64,000 nt of DNA from positions 248,001 to 312,000 of the forward strand of contig UQNZ01000001.1 of assembly GCA_900542525.1 (NCBI GenBank), read 5' to 3'. This document shows positions 6,374-14,253 of this stretch, in pieces (within the stretch, counting starts at the first letter, position 1; each line of letters opens with the position of its first letter). The stretch is from an uncultured Eggerthella sp. (GTDB lineage Bacteria; Actinomycetota; Coriobacteriia; Coriobacteriales; Eggerthellaceae). A model generated the notes under the pieces. That model worked only from the letters and a program-made list of their open reading frames with translations. It was not told where the DNA came from and did no database searches. Both the position numbers and the translations under genes were made by a program.

Positions 6374-8955
6374 CAAAGCTCACCACCTAAGAGCTTAGCA
6401 AGCTCACCCACTCCAGCCATATCGAACTCATTGCCAGTAAGGTTTTCTAACATGCCAACAAGCTCAGCCTCGATGCTTTGTATTTCTGCATCAATATCAG
6501 CATAGGTTGTTGCGTATTTGTCTCTCAAGGTACCTACTTTTGCAACCAACTCGTCTACCACAGCATTTGGAAGCGATCCGAGTTGCTGAATCAATGGCTT
6601 ATTCCACTTTGCATCCAGTAAACTACACACCTGATCATCATTGAGATTCTCAATGGTATCTTTGGTCTTATCCTTAAGTATCGCCTCAGCTTCCTTAAGC
6701 TTCTTCTTAACCGCCTTTTCCTCATCAAAGAGAGCACTTGCCCGCTCGAGCTTGCTCGGAAGCGAATCTGTCTCATTTGCCTCAACACCCATATCAGCCT
6801 TAAGTGTCTTTACAACACCTTTGATCTTGTTTGCTACAAAGGCATCATTGTTGTCGTTCAGGGCATCAGCTGCTTCCTGCTTCTCGTCTTCGCTCAGTTC
6901 GTCCAAGATCTCAGCAACTCCAGAAGCAATAGCAGAAAGTCGTTCCTTAAGAGCAACAATCTCGGCAGCCTCATCACTCAATAGCTCATGTTGCACCAGC
7001 TCGAAGGGCAATACGCGACCAACCCAACCGTCTTGTACCTCAACGTCTTTACCTTTCTTCTTTTTGACAACCATATTGGGGTCAACACAGCGCACCGCAT
7101 CAAATCCCTCAGTCTGAATAATTTCTAAATCAATAACTATTTGCTGCCACACATCATCGAGCATTTGGTAAGCATCATAGCGATCAACTAACGGAATACC
7201 TTCGAGACGACGGAACACCTCAGCAGCAATGATGCTCTCCTCTTTATCGCGCGAGACCAGAGTTGCCTCATCCACCAACTCGTCATAAAGCCACATTCCG
7301 AAGTCGTTGAAGCGGTTACGGTACTCATCGGTAAAAGATCGCACACTTACACAAGCACGAATAGCGTCAGCCACATCATCGGCCTTAAGACGCATGCTCG
7401 CTTCGTTTACCTTCTCGAAGAGCTCGTTGCGCAAACCTGGAAAAGCATCCCAATAAGGTGCAAGCGCATCAATTTCACTCGTAGGAATACCGCCAAACAT
7501 GGTTGCATAAATATCCCAACTCTCTACCATCTCCGAAGAGTCTACATAGCGTGGAATATTCAGATTGTAGTCGTTGTCACGCACCTCTTGCTTGGATACA
7601 GAACGGCAGAAGCGTTCAACATCTTCACGAACTTCATATGCATCCACGATGCGGCGGATATCAGATGCACGAAGTTTATTGTTCTTTCCTTCCTTCACAA
7701 AACCCTTGGATGCATCAATGATCAGGATGTCGCTATTGTCACGATTTTTCTTGAGAACCATGACGATAGTAGGAATACCTGTTCCAAAGAAGATGTTTGC
7801 AGGCAGTCCGATGATGGCATCGATCTTGTCGTTCTCGACGAGATTGCGGCGTATCTGACCTTCTTCCCCACCACGGAATAGCACGCCATGCGGCAATACA
7901 ATGCACATGATGCCATCAGGTTGCAGATGATAAAGATCGTGAAGCAGAAAAGCGTAATCAGCCTTGCTCTTAGGTGCGATCCCATAATCATCGAAGCGAG
8001 GATCGGGACCGTTTGGCGCATCCCAACGCTGCGAATAAGGCGGATTAGAAACGCATGCATCTACAAACAACGGCTCATAGGTCTCGGGGTGGCCATCCTC
8101 GAAGAACGGCCAGTCTTCAGCAAGCGTATCACCATTGCGAGTGATGATATTGTCTGGTTGAATACCGCGCATAACCAAATTCATACGCGTGAGATTGTAA
8201 GTATTCTCCTTGAGCTCCTGAGCATAGTACTTGATGCGGCCAACATTGCCCGTACGATGCGCCACCGCTTGACCAATATTGATAAGCAGCGATCCTGAAC
8301 CACTAGTGGGATCATAGATCTCGATTTCCGTTCTATCTTTCAGATGCTCCGCCACAATCTCTGACATGAGAACAGATACCTCATGAGGCGTATAGAACTC
8401 ACCAGCCTTCTTTCCTGCATTGGCAGCGAAATTAGAGATGAGATACTCATAGATGTAACCGAGCACATCGTATCCCTGCCGTCCATCCATCGGAATGTCC
8501 TTGATGAGATGCAGAAGTCCGCTGATAGCTTTAGTGCGTGCGCCCGAAGTGTCTCCCAACTTAGAAAGGCCAGTCTCGAGGGTTTCGAAAATATGATCGA
8601 ATACATGCTTATGGTTAGGATTAACCAAACGGCCGAAAGCCGATAGCGCGTCAGTTACATCAGACACATCGAAGTCTGAACCCTTAGCAAGCCAAGATGA
8701 ATACAGATCTTCGTAAGCAATAAAGTAACCTATGTTCGTGCGTACGAAATCAACAACATCTGGATTCTCTTCGTTGAGAGTGGCAAAGTCGTTTTCCTCA
8801 AACCCTTGAGAAACAAGCCAAGCTTCTTCTTTCTCAGAAAGAAACTTGTAAAAAATGAAGCCGAGGATGTAGTCCTTGTACTCACTTGCATCAATCTTGG
8901 AGCGCATCTCGTTTGCTGATGCCCAAATCTTAGAAGCGAGCTGTTGTTTGTTCAT
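6373..8955 (-). CDS. hsdM: Type I restriction-modification DNA methyltransferase subunit HsdM
   Basis: 860 residues. The helical HsdM N-domain (residues 1-150, with LGFIFYKFLSEKEE) precedes GEFYTPHEV, the SAM-binding motif DPTSGSGSLL (215-224) and the catalytic NPPY (304-307) of N6-adenine methyltransferases. Ordinary HsdM proteins are a little over 500 residues; here a further 300 or so, rich in Glu, Lys and Ala and probably coiled coil, follow, including EEKAVKKKLKEAEAILKDK. hsdM and hsdS overlap at TGATG and form an operon. The start follows AAGGA. No hsdR lies on either side, so in this window the system is methylation-only unless the endonuclease is elsewhere. Confidence 0.93.
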   Translation of the reverse strand: MNKQQLASKIWASANEMRSKIDASEYKDYILGFIFYKFLSEKEEAWLVSQGFEENDFATLNEENPDVVDFVRTNIGYFIAYEDLYSSWLAKGSDFDVSDVTDALSAFGRLVNPNHKHVFDHIFETLETGLSKLGDTSGARTKAISGLLHLIKDIPMDGRQGYDVLGYIYEYLISNFAANAGKKAGEFYTPHEVSVLMSEIVAEHLKDRTEIEIYDPTSGSGSLLINIGQAVAHRTGNVGRIKYYAQELKENTYNLTRMNLVMRGIQPDNIITRNGDTLAEDWPFFEDGHPETYEPLFVDACVSNPPYSQRWDAPNGPDPRFDDYGIAPKSKADYAFLLHDLYHLQPDGIMCIVLPHGVLFRGGEEGQIRRNLVENDKIDAIIGLPANIFFGTGIPTIVMVLKKNRDNSDILIIDASKGFVKEGKNNKLRASDIRRIVDAYEVREDVERFCRSVSKQEVRDNDYNLNIPRYVDSSEMVESWDIYATMFGGIPTSEIDALAPYWDAFPGLRNELFEKVNEASMRLKADDVADAIRACVSVRSFTDEYRNRFNDFGMWLYDELVDEATLVSRDKEESIIAAEVFRRLEGIPLVDRYDAYQMLDDVWQQIVIDLEIIQTEGFDAVRCVDPNMVVKKKKGKDVEVQDGWVGRVLPFELVQHELLSDEAAEIVALKERLSAIASGVAEILDELSEDEKQEAADALNDNNDAFVANKIKGVVKTLKADMGVEANETDSLPSKLERASALFDEEKAVKKKLKEAEAILKDKTKDTIENLNDDQVCSLLDAKWNKPLIQQLGSLPNAVVDELVAKVGTLRDKYATTYADIDAEIQSIEAELVGMLENLTGNEFDMAGVGELAKLLGGEL

Positions 8956-8994
8956 AAAAGTATCCTTGAAATAACAAAATGAGCAGGTAAATTA

Positions 8995-9000
8995 ATTATA
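8995..9000 (-). promoter_or_regulatory. Candidate -10 box for hsdM
   Basis: A consensus TATAAT on the minus strand ends 40 bases before the hsdM start. No recognisable -35 hexamer is present at the normal distance. The remaining 9001-9130 stretch has no gene that I can see. Confidence 0.35.
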
Positions 9001-9132
9001 AAGTAAAACTTACACTCTTCCCGAGCGTGAGTGTCTCTTTCTCGCCTTCAGTGTAAGCGAGACTTAACATCTTATTAGGGTCATTTTAAGGACACGCTAT
9101 CCTGCTAGTCTTGGTAAGCAATCGGTTGCGCA

Positions 9133-9183
9133 AGAACAAAACAAAGCGCCCAAAAGAAGCGGATTCGCATCATTTGAGCGCTT
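9133..9183 (-). terminator. Rho-independent terminator of topA
   Basis: On the minus strand AAGCGCTCAAA (9183-9173) pairs with TTTGGGCGCTT (9154-9144) over 11 positions with one G-U pair, around an 18-base loop, followed by TGTTTTGTTCT. It lies about 58 bases after the topA stop and separates topA from hsdM. Confidence 0.65.
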
Positions 9184-9240
9184 GATTAAAACTAGTTTGC
9201 CGCAAGACTTACTAGTCACATTTTATAATCACTTAAGCAC

Positions 9241-11763
9241 TTACTTCTTAGCAGCTGCTTTCGTGGTCTTCTTCGTGCTCGATTTCTTCGCCGTGGATTT
9301 CTTGGCACCTGCCTTGCCCTTGCTTGATGCCTTGCTCTTTTCCTTCTTCTCCTTCGAAGGACAGCTGAAGTTCGGGCAGAGTTTCCAGGGGCCACGTGCC
9401 GTCGTGACGATGACCATCGGCGCACCGCAGTCTTCGCACACCTCTTCAGTAGCGGTGAGTGCACCGTATTGCGGCAGCGGATAACCCGTCTGGCAGTCGT
9501 CGTAGTTCTCGCAACGGATGAAGCGCTTGAGCGTGCGCGGATTCTTGTGCGCAATGAGCTTAGCTTCCTTGCCCTGCTCTGCACACGTCGGGCACGTGCC
9601 CACCACCAGATCGGGCTCTTTGTTTGTCTCGCATTCAGGATCGATGCAAAGCACGCGCGGCTTCGAGCGGAACGCCGTTACCTTGATCTGCGGCATGCCG
9701 CACGTCGGGCACTTCTCTTCGAGCGCCTCGATCTTACCCTTCGGCAGCGGATAGGTGACATCGCAATCAGGCCAGCCCGCACAACCGATGAACATCGAGC
9801 GCGTCTTCTGGGAGGACCGCAACTGCAGATCCTTTCCGCACTTCGGACAGGGGCCCACATACGCATCGGCAGCAACCGCATCCGCGAGCGCGTCGCGCAC
9901 TTCTTCCTGATGCGGCAAAAGATTCTCAAGCTCCTGCGCCAACAGATCGCGCGAATGTCGAACGACCTGCACCTTTTTGCTCTCGCCTGCTGCGATCTGC
10001 GACATCTCCTCTTCCAAGTTCGCCGTCATGGCAGAACTGGTGATATGCGGCGCGAACTTATCGAGCGCATCGATGACCGCGATGCCGAGCTGCGAAGGCT
10101 CGATCGGATCATTCTGCACGTACTTGACCGTGTAGAGGCGCTCGATGATGGAATGGCGGGTCGATTTCGTACCCAACCCCAGCTTTTCCATCTCCTGGAT
10201 GAGCTTACCCTGCGAATAGCGCGCAGGCGGCTCGGTCTGCTTGTGCGTCTTGGTCGCACCACCGAAGTCGAGCATCTCGCCCTCTTCGAGTGCGGGCAAC
10301 TGCTCGTCCTTCTTGAGACCATAAGGATAGATCGCACGGAATCCCGGTTTCACGAGCACGTCACCCTTTGCAGCGAACGGTTCCCCATTCACCTCGAGCG
10401 TGACCTTCGTGCCCTCGATCACCGCAGGTTCGGAAAGCGTTGCCATGAAACGACGCGCGATCAGGTTGTAGAGCTTGTATTCCGCCGGTGGCAGCATCTC
10501 TGGTGTTGCCAGGTTCGTTGGATGGATGGGCGGATGGTCGGTCGTCTCCGTTTTGCCGCGCGTGGCCGTAAGCTTATCCTTCTTGAGCAGCTCTTCTGCG
10601 AACGGACGATACGCCGGATTGCCCGAGATGCGTTTCAGGATGTCGCGCAGGTCGAGCGATGAGGGGTAGACCGTGTTATCAACGCGCGGATACGAGATGA
10701 AACCATCCATATAAAGGCTCTCAGCTAGACGCATCGTACGCGCGGGCGTGAGACCCTCAGCACTCGCAGCCGCCATGAGCGAAGTGGTATTGAAGGGAAC
10801 AGGGGCAGCCTGCTTGCGTTGCTTCTTCTCGATCGCTGCAACGCGTGCGCTCGTAGCGCCCGCAACGTGCTCCATGACCTGATCAGCTTCGCTCTCGACC
10901 TTGAATCGCGCCGTGGCATGATTCGCCGAGAACTCCAAATCCTTGTGACTGAAATCACCCTTGATGACCCAATAGTCTTCAGGCACGAACGCCAAACGTT
11001 CACGTTCGCGTGCAACGATAAGCGCAAGCGTAGGGGTCTGCACGCGTCCTGAAGAGCGCACATTACCATAGCCCGCAAACTTCACGAGCGTAAGATAACG
11101 CGTGAGCACCGCACCCCAAATAAGGTCGATGTCTTGCCTTGATGCACCCGCCTGAGCCAGGTCGACATCAAGCTCGACCAGGTTCGTGAAAGCGCGTGTG
11201 ATCTCCTCTTTCGTGATAGCAGAATAGCGTGCGCGGCTCACCGGCGCGTCTTCGTTCACCTCACGAATACACATGAGCGCATCAGAGCCGATCAACTCTC
11301 CCTCACGGTCGAAGTCGGTCGCGATCACGATCGAATCAGCCTTCTTCGCCAGGTTCTTGAGCGAACGGATGATGTCCTTCTCTTTCGGAAGTTTCTCAAT
11401 GGGCGCATAGATAAGATACGGAAGCGCGTCCATCTTCCAAGCATTGAGTTCGACTCCATCTGGAACGAACGGTTTCTTCTTCTTGAAAGGTGGTTTTGGC
11501 AGATCGGCAGGAAGATCGGCAGGGATCATCTCACCATTAGCATCGACCCCGATCCAGCCGCCACGCTTCTTATAGGTGAGTGCCGGTACGAAATTCGGCT
11601 CTAAGATATGTCCACGCAGACCGATCGTGACCCATTCTTCGCCATCGCGTTCAAAGCGATAGACAGGGGTCGAGTACACCTTGTCTGCTTTCGGCTTTCC
11701 AACGCCGAGCAGATCAGCGATCTTCTGCGCTGCGATATTCTTCTCGGTTACAACCAGTTTCAC
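9241..11763 (-). CDS. topA: DNA topoisomerase I (type IA)
   Basis: 840 residues. The Toprim domain opens with KLVVTEKNIAAQKIADLL and contains DFDREGE (about 150-156). The catalytic tyrosine is in FISYPRVDNT (Y358). The C-terminal third has at least four cysteine clusters of the topoisomerase zinc-ribbon type (CPKCGKDL, CPTCGMPQ, CPTCAEQ, CEDCGAP), and the last 35 or so residues are a lysine/alanine tail resembling those of other actinobacterial TopA proteins, which aid DNA binding. It relaxes negative supercoils by single-strand passage. The gene ends with a hairpin terminator and is separated by 165 bases from thyX upstream. Confidence 0.95.
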   Translation of the reverse strand: MKLVVTEKNIAAQKIADLLGVGKPKADKVYSTPVYRFERDGEEWVTIGLRGHILEPNFVPALTYKKRGGWIGVDANGEMIPADLPADLPKPPFKKKKPFVPDGVELNAWKMDALPYLIYAPIEKLPKEKDIIRSLKNLAKKADSIVIATDFDREGELIGSDALMCIREVNEDAPVSRARYSAITKEEITRAFTNLVELDVDLAQAGASRQDIDLIWGAVLTRYLTLVKFAGYGNVRSSGRVQTPTLALIVARERERLAFVPEDYWVIKGDFSHKDLEFSANHATARFKVESEADQVMEHVAGATSARVAAIEKKQRKQAAPVPFNTTSLMAAASAEGLTPARTMRLAESLYMDGFISYPRVDNTVYPSSLDLRDILKRISGNPAYRPFAEELLKKDKLTATRGKTETTDHPPIHPTNLATPEMLPPAEYKLYNLIARRFMATLSEPAVIEGTKVTLEVNGEPFAAKGDVLVKPGFRAIYPYGLKKDEQLPALEEGEMLDFGGATKTHKQTEPPARYSQGKLIQEMEKLGLGTKSTRHSIIERLYTVKYVQNDPIEPSQLGIAVIDALDKFAPHITSSAMTANLEEEMSQIAAGESKKVQVVRHSRDLLAQELENLLPHQEEVRDALADAVAADAYVGPCPKCGKDLQLRSSQKTRSMFIGCAGWPDCDVTYPLPKGKIEALEEKCPTCGMPQIKVTAFRSKPRVLCIDPECETNKEPDLVVGTCPTCAEQGKEAKLIAHKNPRTLKRFIRCENYDDCQTGYPLPQYGALTATEEVCEDCGAPMVIVTTARGPWKLCPNFSCPSKEKKEKSKASSKGKAGAKKSTAKKSSTKKTTKAAAKK

Positions 11764-11898
11764 ACGAAGCCCCTTTCCCAGATTTAACGTGCGTGGGGAT
11801 GCTTTGGACCAGACGGCCCAAATACGATTCGTAAGGATACACGAAACATATACGAATGAAAAGAAATGGGCGAACGCTCACACGAACTTTTCACGTCC

Positions 11899-11924
11899 GA
11901 TGTCGAACGGCTGAGTAGTTTGTC
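11899..11924. repeat. Partial third copy of the 49-bp repeat (element B)
   Basis: Matches the distal part of the repeat at 27016-27064 and 56987-57035; 22 of 25 positions agree with the 27-kb copy (read on its minus strand). It begins six bases after the thyX stop codon when read in the thyX direction. Confidence 0.5.
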
Positions 11925-11928
11925 GTCT

Positions 11929-12609
11929 TTAGTCGCGCATCACGCGAGGATAAGGATCCCCGCAGGTCATCTTGCCTTCAGGGCATGCACCGCGCACACA
12001 TCCCGCACCTGCATCCTTGAAGATGTAAGGAGCGGTCGGACGCACCAGTTCAAGCATACGATGCGCAAGTTCGCGAATCTCCCACTGCGCGCGATTACAG
12101 CAGCGCAATTCGAAGAAATGCAGCAGCTCACGAATGTTCATCGTGATAACGATCTTGCTTTCGGCCGCATTAGGAAGGATGTAGCGCGCGTCTTCAGCAG
12201 GAATACCTGCTTCGAGCATGGTCTGATATGCGGTAAGGATCGTATCGATAGCATCATCGAACACCGCATTAGCATGTTCGTCTTCTGCCACGGTCGCAGG
12301 CTTTACGATACCTACCCCGTCGGTGAACTTCACGTAGCGTTGAGATTGCTGGTTGAAGCTCGCCAGGCGATGGCGCACCAACTGATGCGTGAGCGCGCGC
12401 GACACCCCATCAACGGCGAACGTGTAGCTCACATGCTCGAGCGTAGAGAAATGACCCGACTTCATAATGGTAGAGAGCACGCTTTCCACGCGCTCAGGAG
12501 GCATAGTTTCCATGAGCTCTTTTGCTCCAACCGGCGCATAGCATAGACGCGCAGCAGTCGCGACAGCACGTTCGGGATCTTCAGGATACTGGAGCAATTC
12601 AACATTCAT
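11929..12609 (-). CDS. thyX: Flavin-dependent thymidylate synthase ThyX
   Basis: 226 residues. The diagnostic ThyX motif RHRxxSxxxxSxRY is present as RHRLASFNQQSQRY. It converts dUMP to dTMP using methylene-tetrahydrofolate, FAD and NAD(P)H, and so replaces ThyA; no thyA is seen in the window. NIRELLHFFELRCC contributes the conserved histidine and arginine that bind substrate and flavin. Start ATG at 12609 is preceded by GGGAGGTAGACC. It stands alone, with 165 bases to topA and 148 to the rubredoxin gene. Confidence 0.96.
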   Translation of the reverse strand: MNVELLQYPEDPERAVATAARLCYAPVGAKELMETMPPERVESVLSTIMKSGHFSTLEHVSYTFAVDGVSRALTHQLVRHRLASFNQQSQRYVKFTDGVGIVKPATVAEDEHANAVFDDAIDTILTAYQTMLEAGIPAEDARYILPNAAESKIVITMNIRELLHFFELRCCNRAQWEIRELAHRMLELVRPTAPYIFKDAGAGCVRGACPEGKMTCGDPYPRVMRD

Positions 12610-12757
12610 GGTCTACCTCCCTATGATCATGATGGTCACCCTATCATAAAGGAGAGCCAGCGCGAGGTAGGCACTGGCTCGGTAAAGAAACGTTTTAATC
12701 GTGAGACGCAACGGATTCAACGAACCCTCACTACGCAGCCTCGCACAATCGAACTGA

Positions 12758-13468
12758 CTACTCGTCAACCTCGACCTCGATGCGCTCGAACGTGCTTCCT
12801 GGCGCCCCACAGATCGGACAGATATAATCTTCAGGCAGTTCATCTGCATATTCGATATATCCACAGATCGGGCACCTCCAACCTACGCGCATCTTCTTCG
12901 CACCGCTAGAGCCTGCAGCCGCAGAAGCCTCTTCCTTCGCTTTCACATCCGCATCAAGCTCATCACTCGAGAAGCTCGATGCGTTCTTTGGCGTACGTCC
13001 ACCTTTCACCTCATGGTAGTAGGCATACGTCATCGGTTCGAGATGCTCGACCTTCTCGGCCGCAACTACATCGCCCAAGAAGAAGATATGCGTTCCTAGA
13101 TCGAGCTGCTCTTTGACCTTAACGGAGAAATGAGCGCAAATCTGCTCAGCAACGTAGGGAATTCCCTGCAAAGACTCCTTATCCTCGAAATCCAAGAACT
13201 TATCGGTGTCCTCGCTCGTATGGAAACCGAACATGCCGATAAGCTCCATCGAAGCTTCTTTGCACACAACGCTTACTTCGAACTTGCCTGTTTCAAGAAT
13301 GCCCTGGGTGGTGTAGTTATCCTTGTTGATCGCAATGCTCACTTGGGGCGGGTCCGACGTTACCTGCGCGAAGGTATTGACCACACAGCCGACCGCCCTC
13401 CCATCCTTCATCGAAGAAACGATATAGAGCCCATAGGATAGATCGCGAAATGCACTTTTATCGATCAT
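12758..13468 (-). CDS. High-molecular-weight rubredoxin (flavin reductase-rubredoxin fusion)
   Basis: 236 residues. Residues 1-160 are a flavin reductase/FMN-binding domain (YIVSSMKDGRAVGCVVNT, then VSIAINKDNYT). A charged alanine-rich linker leads to a C-terminal rubredoxin with WRCPICGYIE and YICPICGAP, the four cysteines that hold iron. Such fusions in anaerobes pass electrons from NAD(P)H or flavins to rubredoxin-dependent oxygen or peroxide reductases. The start ATG follows AGGGGGTAATT. It appears monocistronic. A role in oxidative-stress defence is inferred from related anaerobes rather than seen. Confidence 0.9.
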   Translation of the reverse strand: MIDKSAFRDLSYGLYIVSSMKDGRAVGCVVNTFAQVTSDPPQVSIAINKDNYTTQGILETGKFEVSVVCKEASMELIGMFGFHTSEDTDKFLDFEDKESLQGIPYVAEQICAHFSVKVKEQLDLGTHIFFLGDVVAAEKVEHLEPMTYAYYHEVKGGRTPKNASSFSSDELDADVKAKEEASAAAGSSGAKKMRVGWRCPICGYIEYADELPEDYICPICGAPGSTFERIEVEVDE

Positions 13469-13583
13469 AATTACCCCCTGTAATTACGGTTGTTTTCTTC
13501 AATTCTGACAGATTAGCAGAATCTTCAAAAGAGCCGTAAGTCTTTTGTAGGATAACAAGACAAAGATGTCTCACAGTGCACAA

Positions 13584-13622
13584 AAAAGGAAGAGAGTCCA
13601 AACGTGCGACTCTCTTCCTTTT
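13584..13622 (-). terminator. Strong terminator after rpmE
   Basis: A perfect 15-bp inverted repeat, AAAAGGAAGAGAGTC (13584-13598) and GACTCTCTTCCTTTT (13608-13622), with a nine-base loop. On the minus strand it runs into six T residues, 65 bases after the rpmE stop; A/T runs on both sides mean it may act in both directions. Confidence 0.9.
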
Positions 13623-13687
13623 CACTCCTCTTACGAAAATGTTGTCGTAAAGATATGTTTTAGCATGCACTGTAAGCAAACGGGCGA

Positions 13688-14188
13688 CTATTCAGCGCTC
13701 TCCTCTGCAGATGCTTCAGTTGCCTCCGCTGCTTCGTTAGCTTCCACAGCCTCTTCAACAGCAGCTTCTTCCGTAGCCTCTTTTGCAGCATCCTCTGCTT
13801 CTTCGACAGCTGCTTCGGTATCAGCCTTAGCGGCTTCTTGAGCAGCAGCCTTCTTGGCATACTCTGCTGCACGCTCTGCTTTAGCAGCAGCCTTAGCTTC
13901 ACGCTCTGCCTTCTTAGCAGCCTCCATTGCCTCGACCTCTGCAGCGCGCTCTGCCTTCTTAGCAGCTTCGCGAGCAGCAACGGTCTCGGTTGCGGTGCCG
14001 AATTTGTTAGCAAAACGCTGAACACGTCCGCCGGAGTCGATGAGTTTCTGGGTGCCGGTGAAGAACGGATGGCACGCGTTGCAGATATCGACGCGGAGTT
14101 CAGGTTTGGTTGAGCGGGTTTGGAAGGTGTTGCCGCACGTACACGTTACCGTGCAGTCGACATAATCGGGATGAATATCTTTTTTCAT
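13688..14188 (-). CDS. rpmE: Ribosomal protein bL31 with long Ala/Glu/Lys-rich tail
   Basis: 166 residues, more than twice the usual 66-75. Residues 1-70 are a normal zinc-type L31: HPDYVDCTVTCTCGNTF and DICNACHPFFTG give the cysteines. From about residue 70 the protein is low-complexity Ala, Glu and Lys, likely a helical or disordered extension. The ATG follows AAGGAG. It sits at the end of the recN-nfo-tal-rho-sppA-metG run and before a strong terminator; rho and rpmE are commonly near each other in many bacteria. Whether the tail stays on the ribosome or is processed is unknown. Confidence 0.93.
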   Translation of the reverse strand: MKKDIHPDYVDCTVTCTCGNTFQTRSTKPELRVDICNACHPFFTGTQKLIDSGGRVQRFANKFGTATETVAAREAAKKAERAAEVEAMEAAKKAEREAKAAAKAERAAEYAKKAAAQEAAKADTEAAVEEAEDAAKEATEEAAVEEAVEANEAAEATEASAEESAE

Positions 14189-14253
14189 GTTGGTCTCCTT
14201 CTAGTGCCTTGGTTTCCGACCAAGTGCGAAATGAGCCTAGCTATAGTAGCACA

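Noticed and set aside
2000..9240. Integrated prophage or integrative element
   Set aside because: Apart from one recombinase there are no phage or conjugation genes, no tRNA target and no flanking direct repeats that could be att sites.
9469..10662. 397-codon plus-strand frame opposite topA
   Set aside because: Arg/Leu-rich shadow of the topA reading frame without family resemblance.
11764..11928. tRNA-like sequence near GTCGAACG
   Set aside because: Resembles a T-arm by a few bases only; no cloverleaf can be drawn. No tRNA gene was recognised anywhere in the window.
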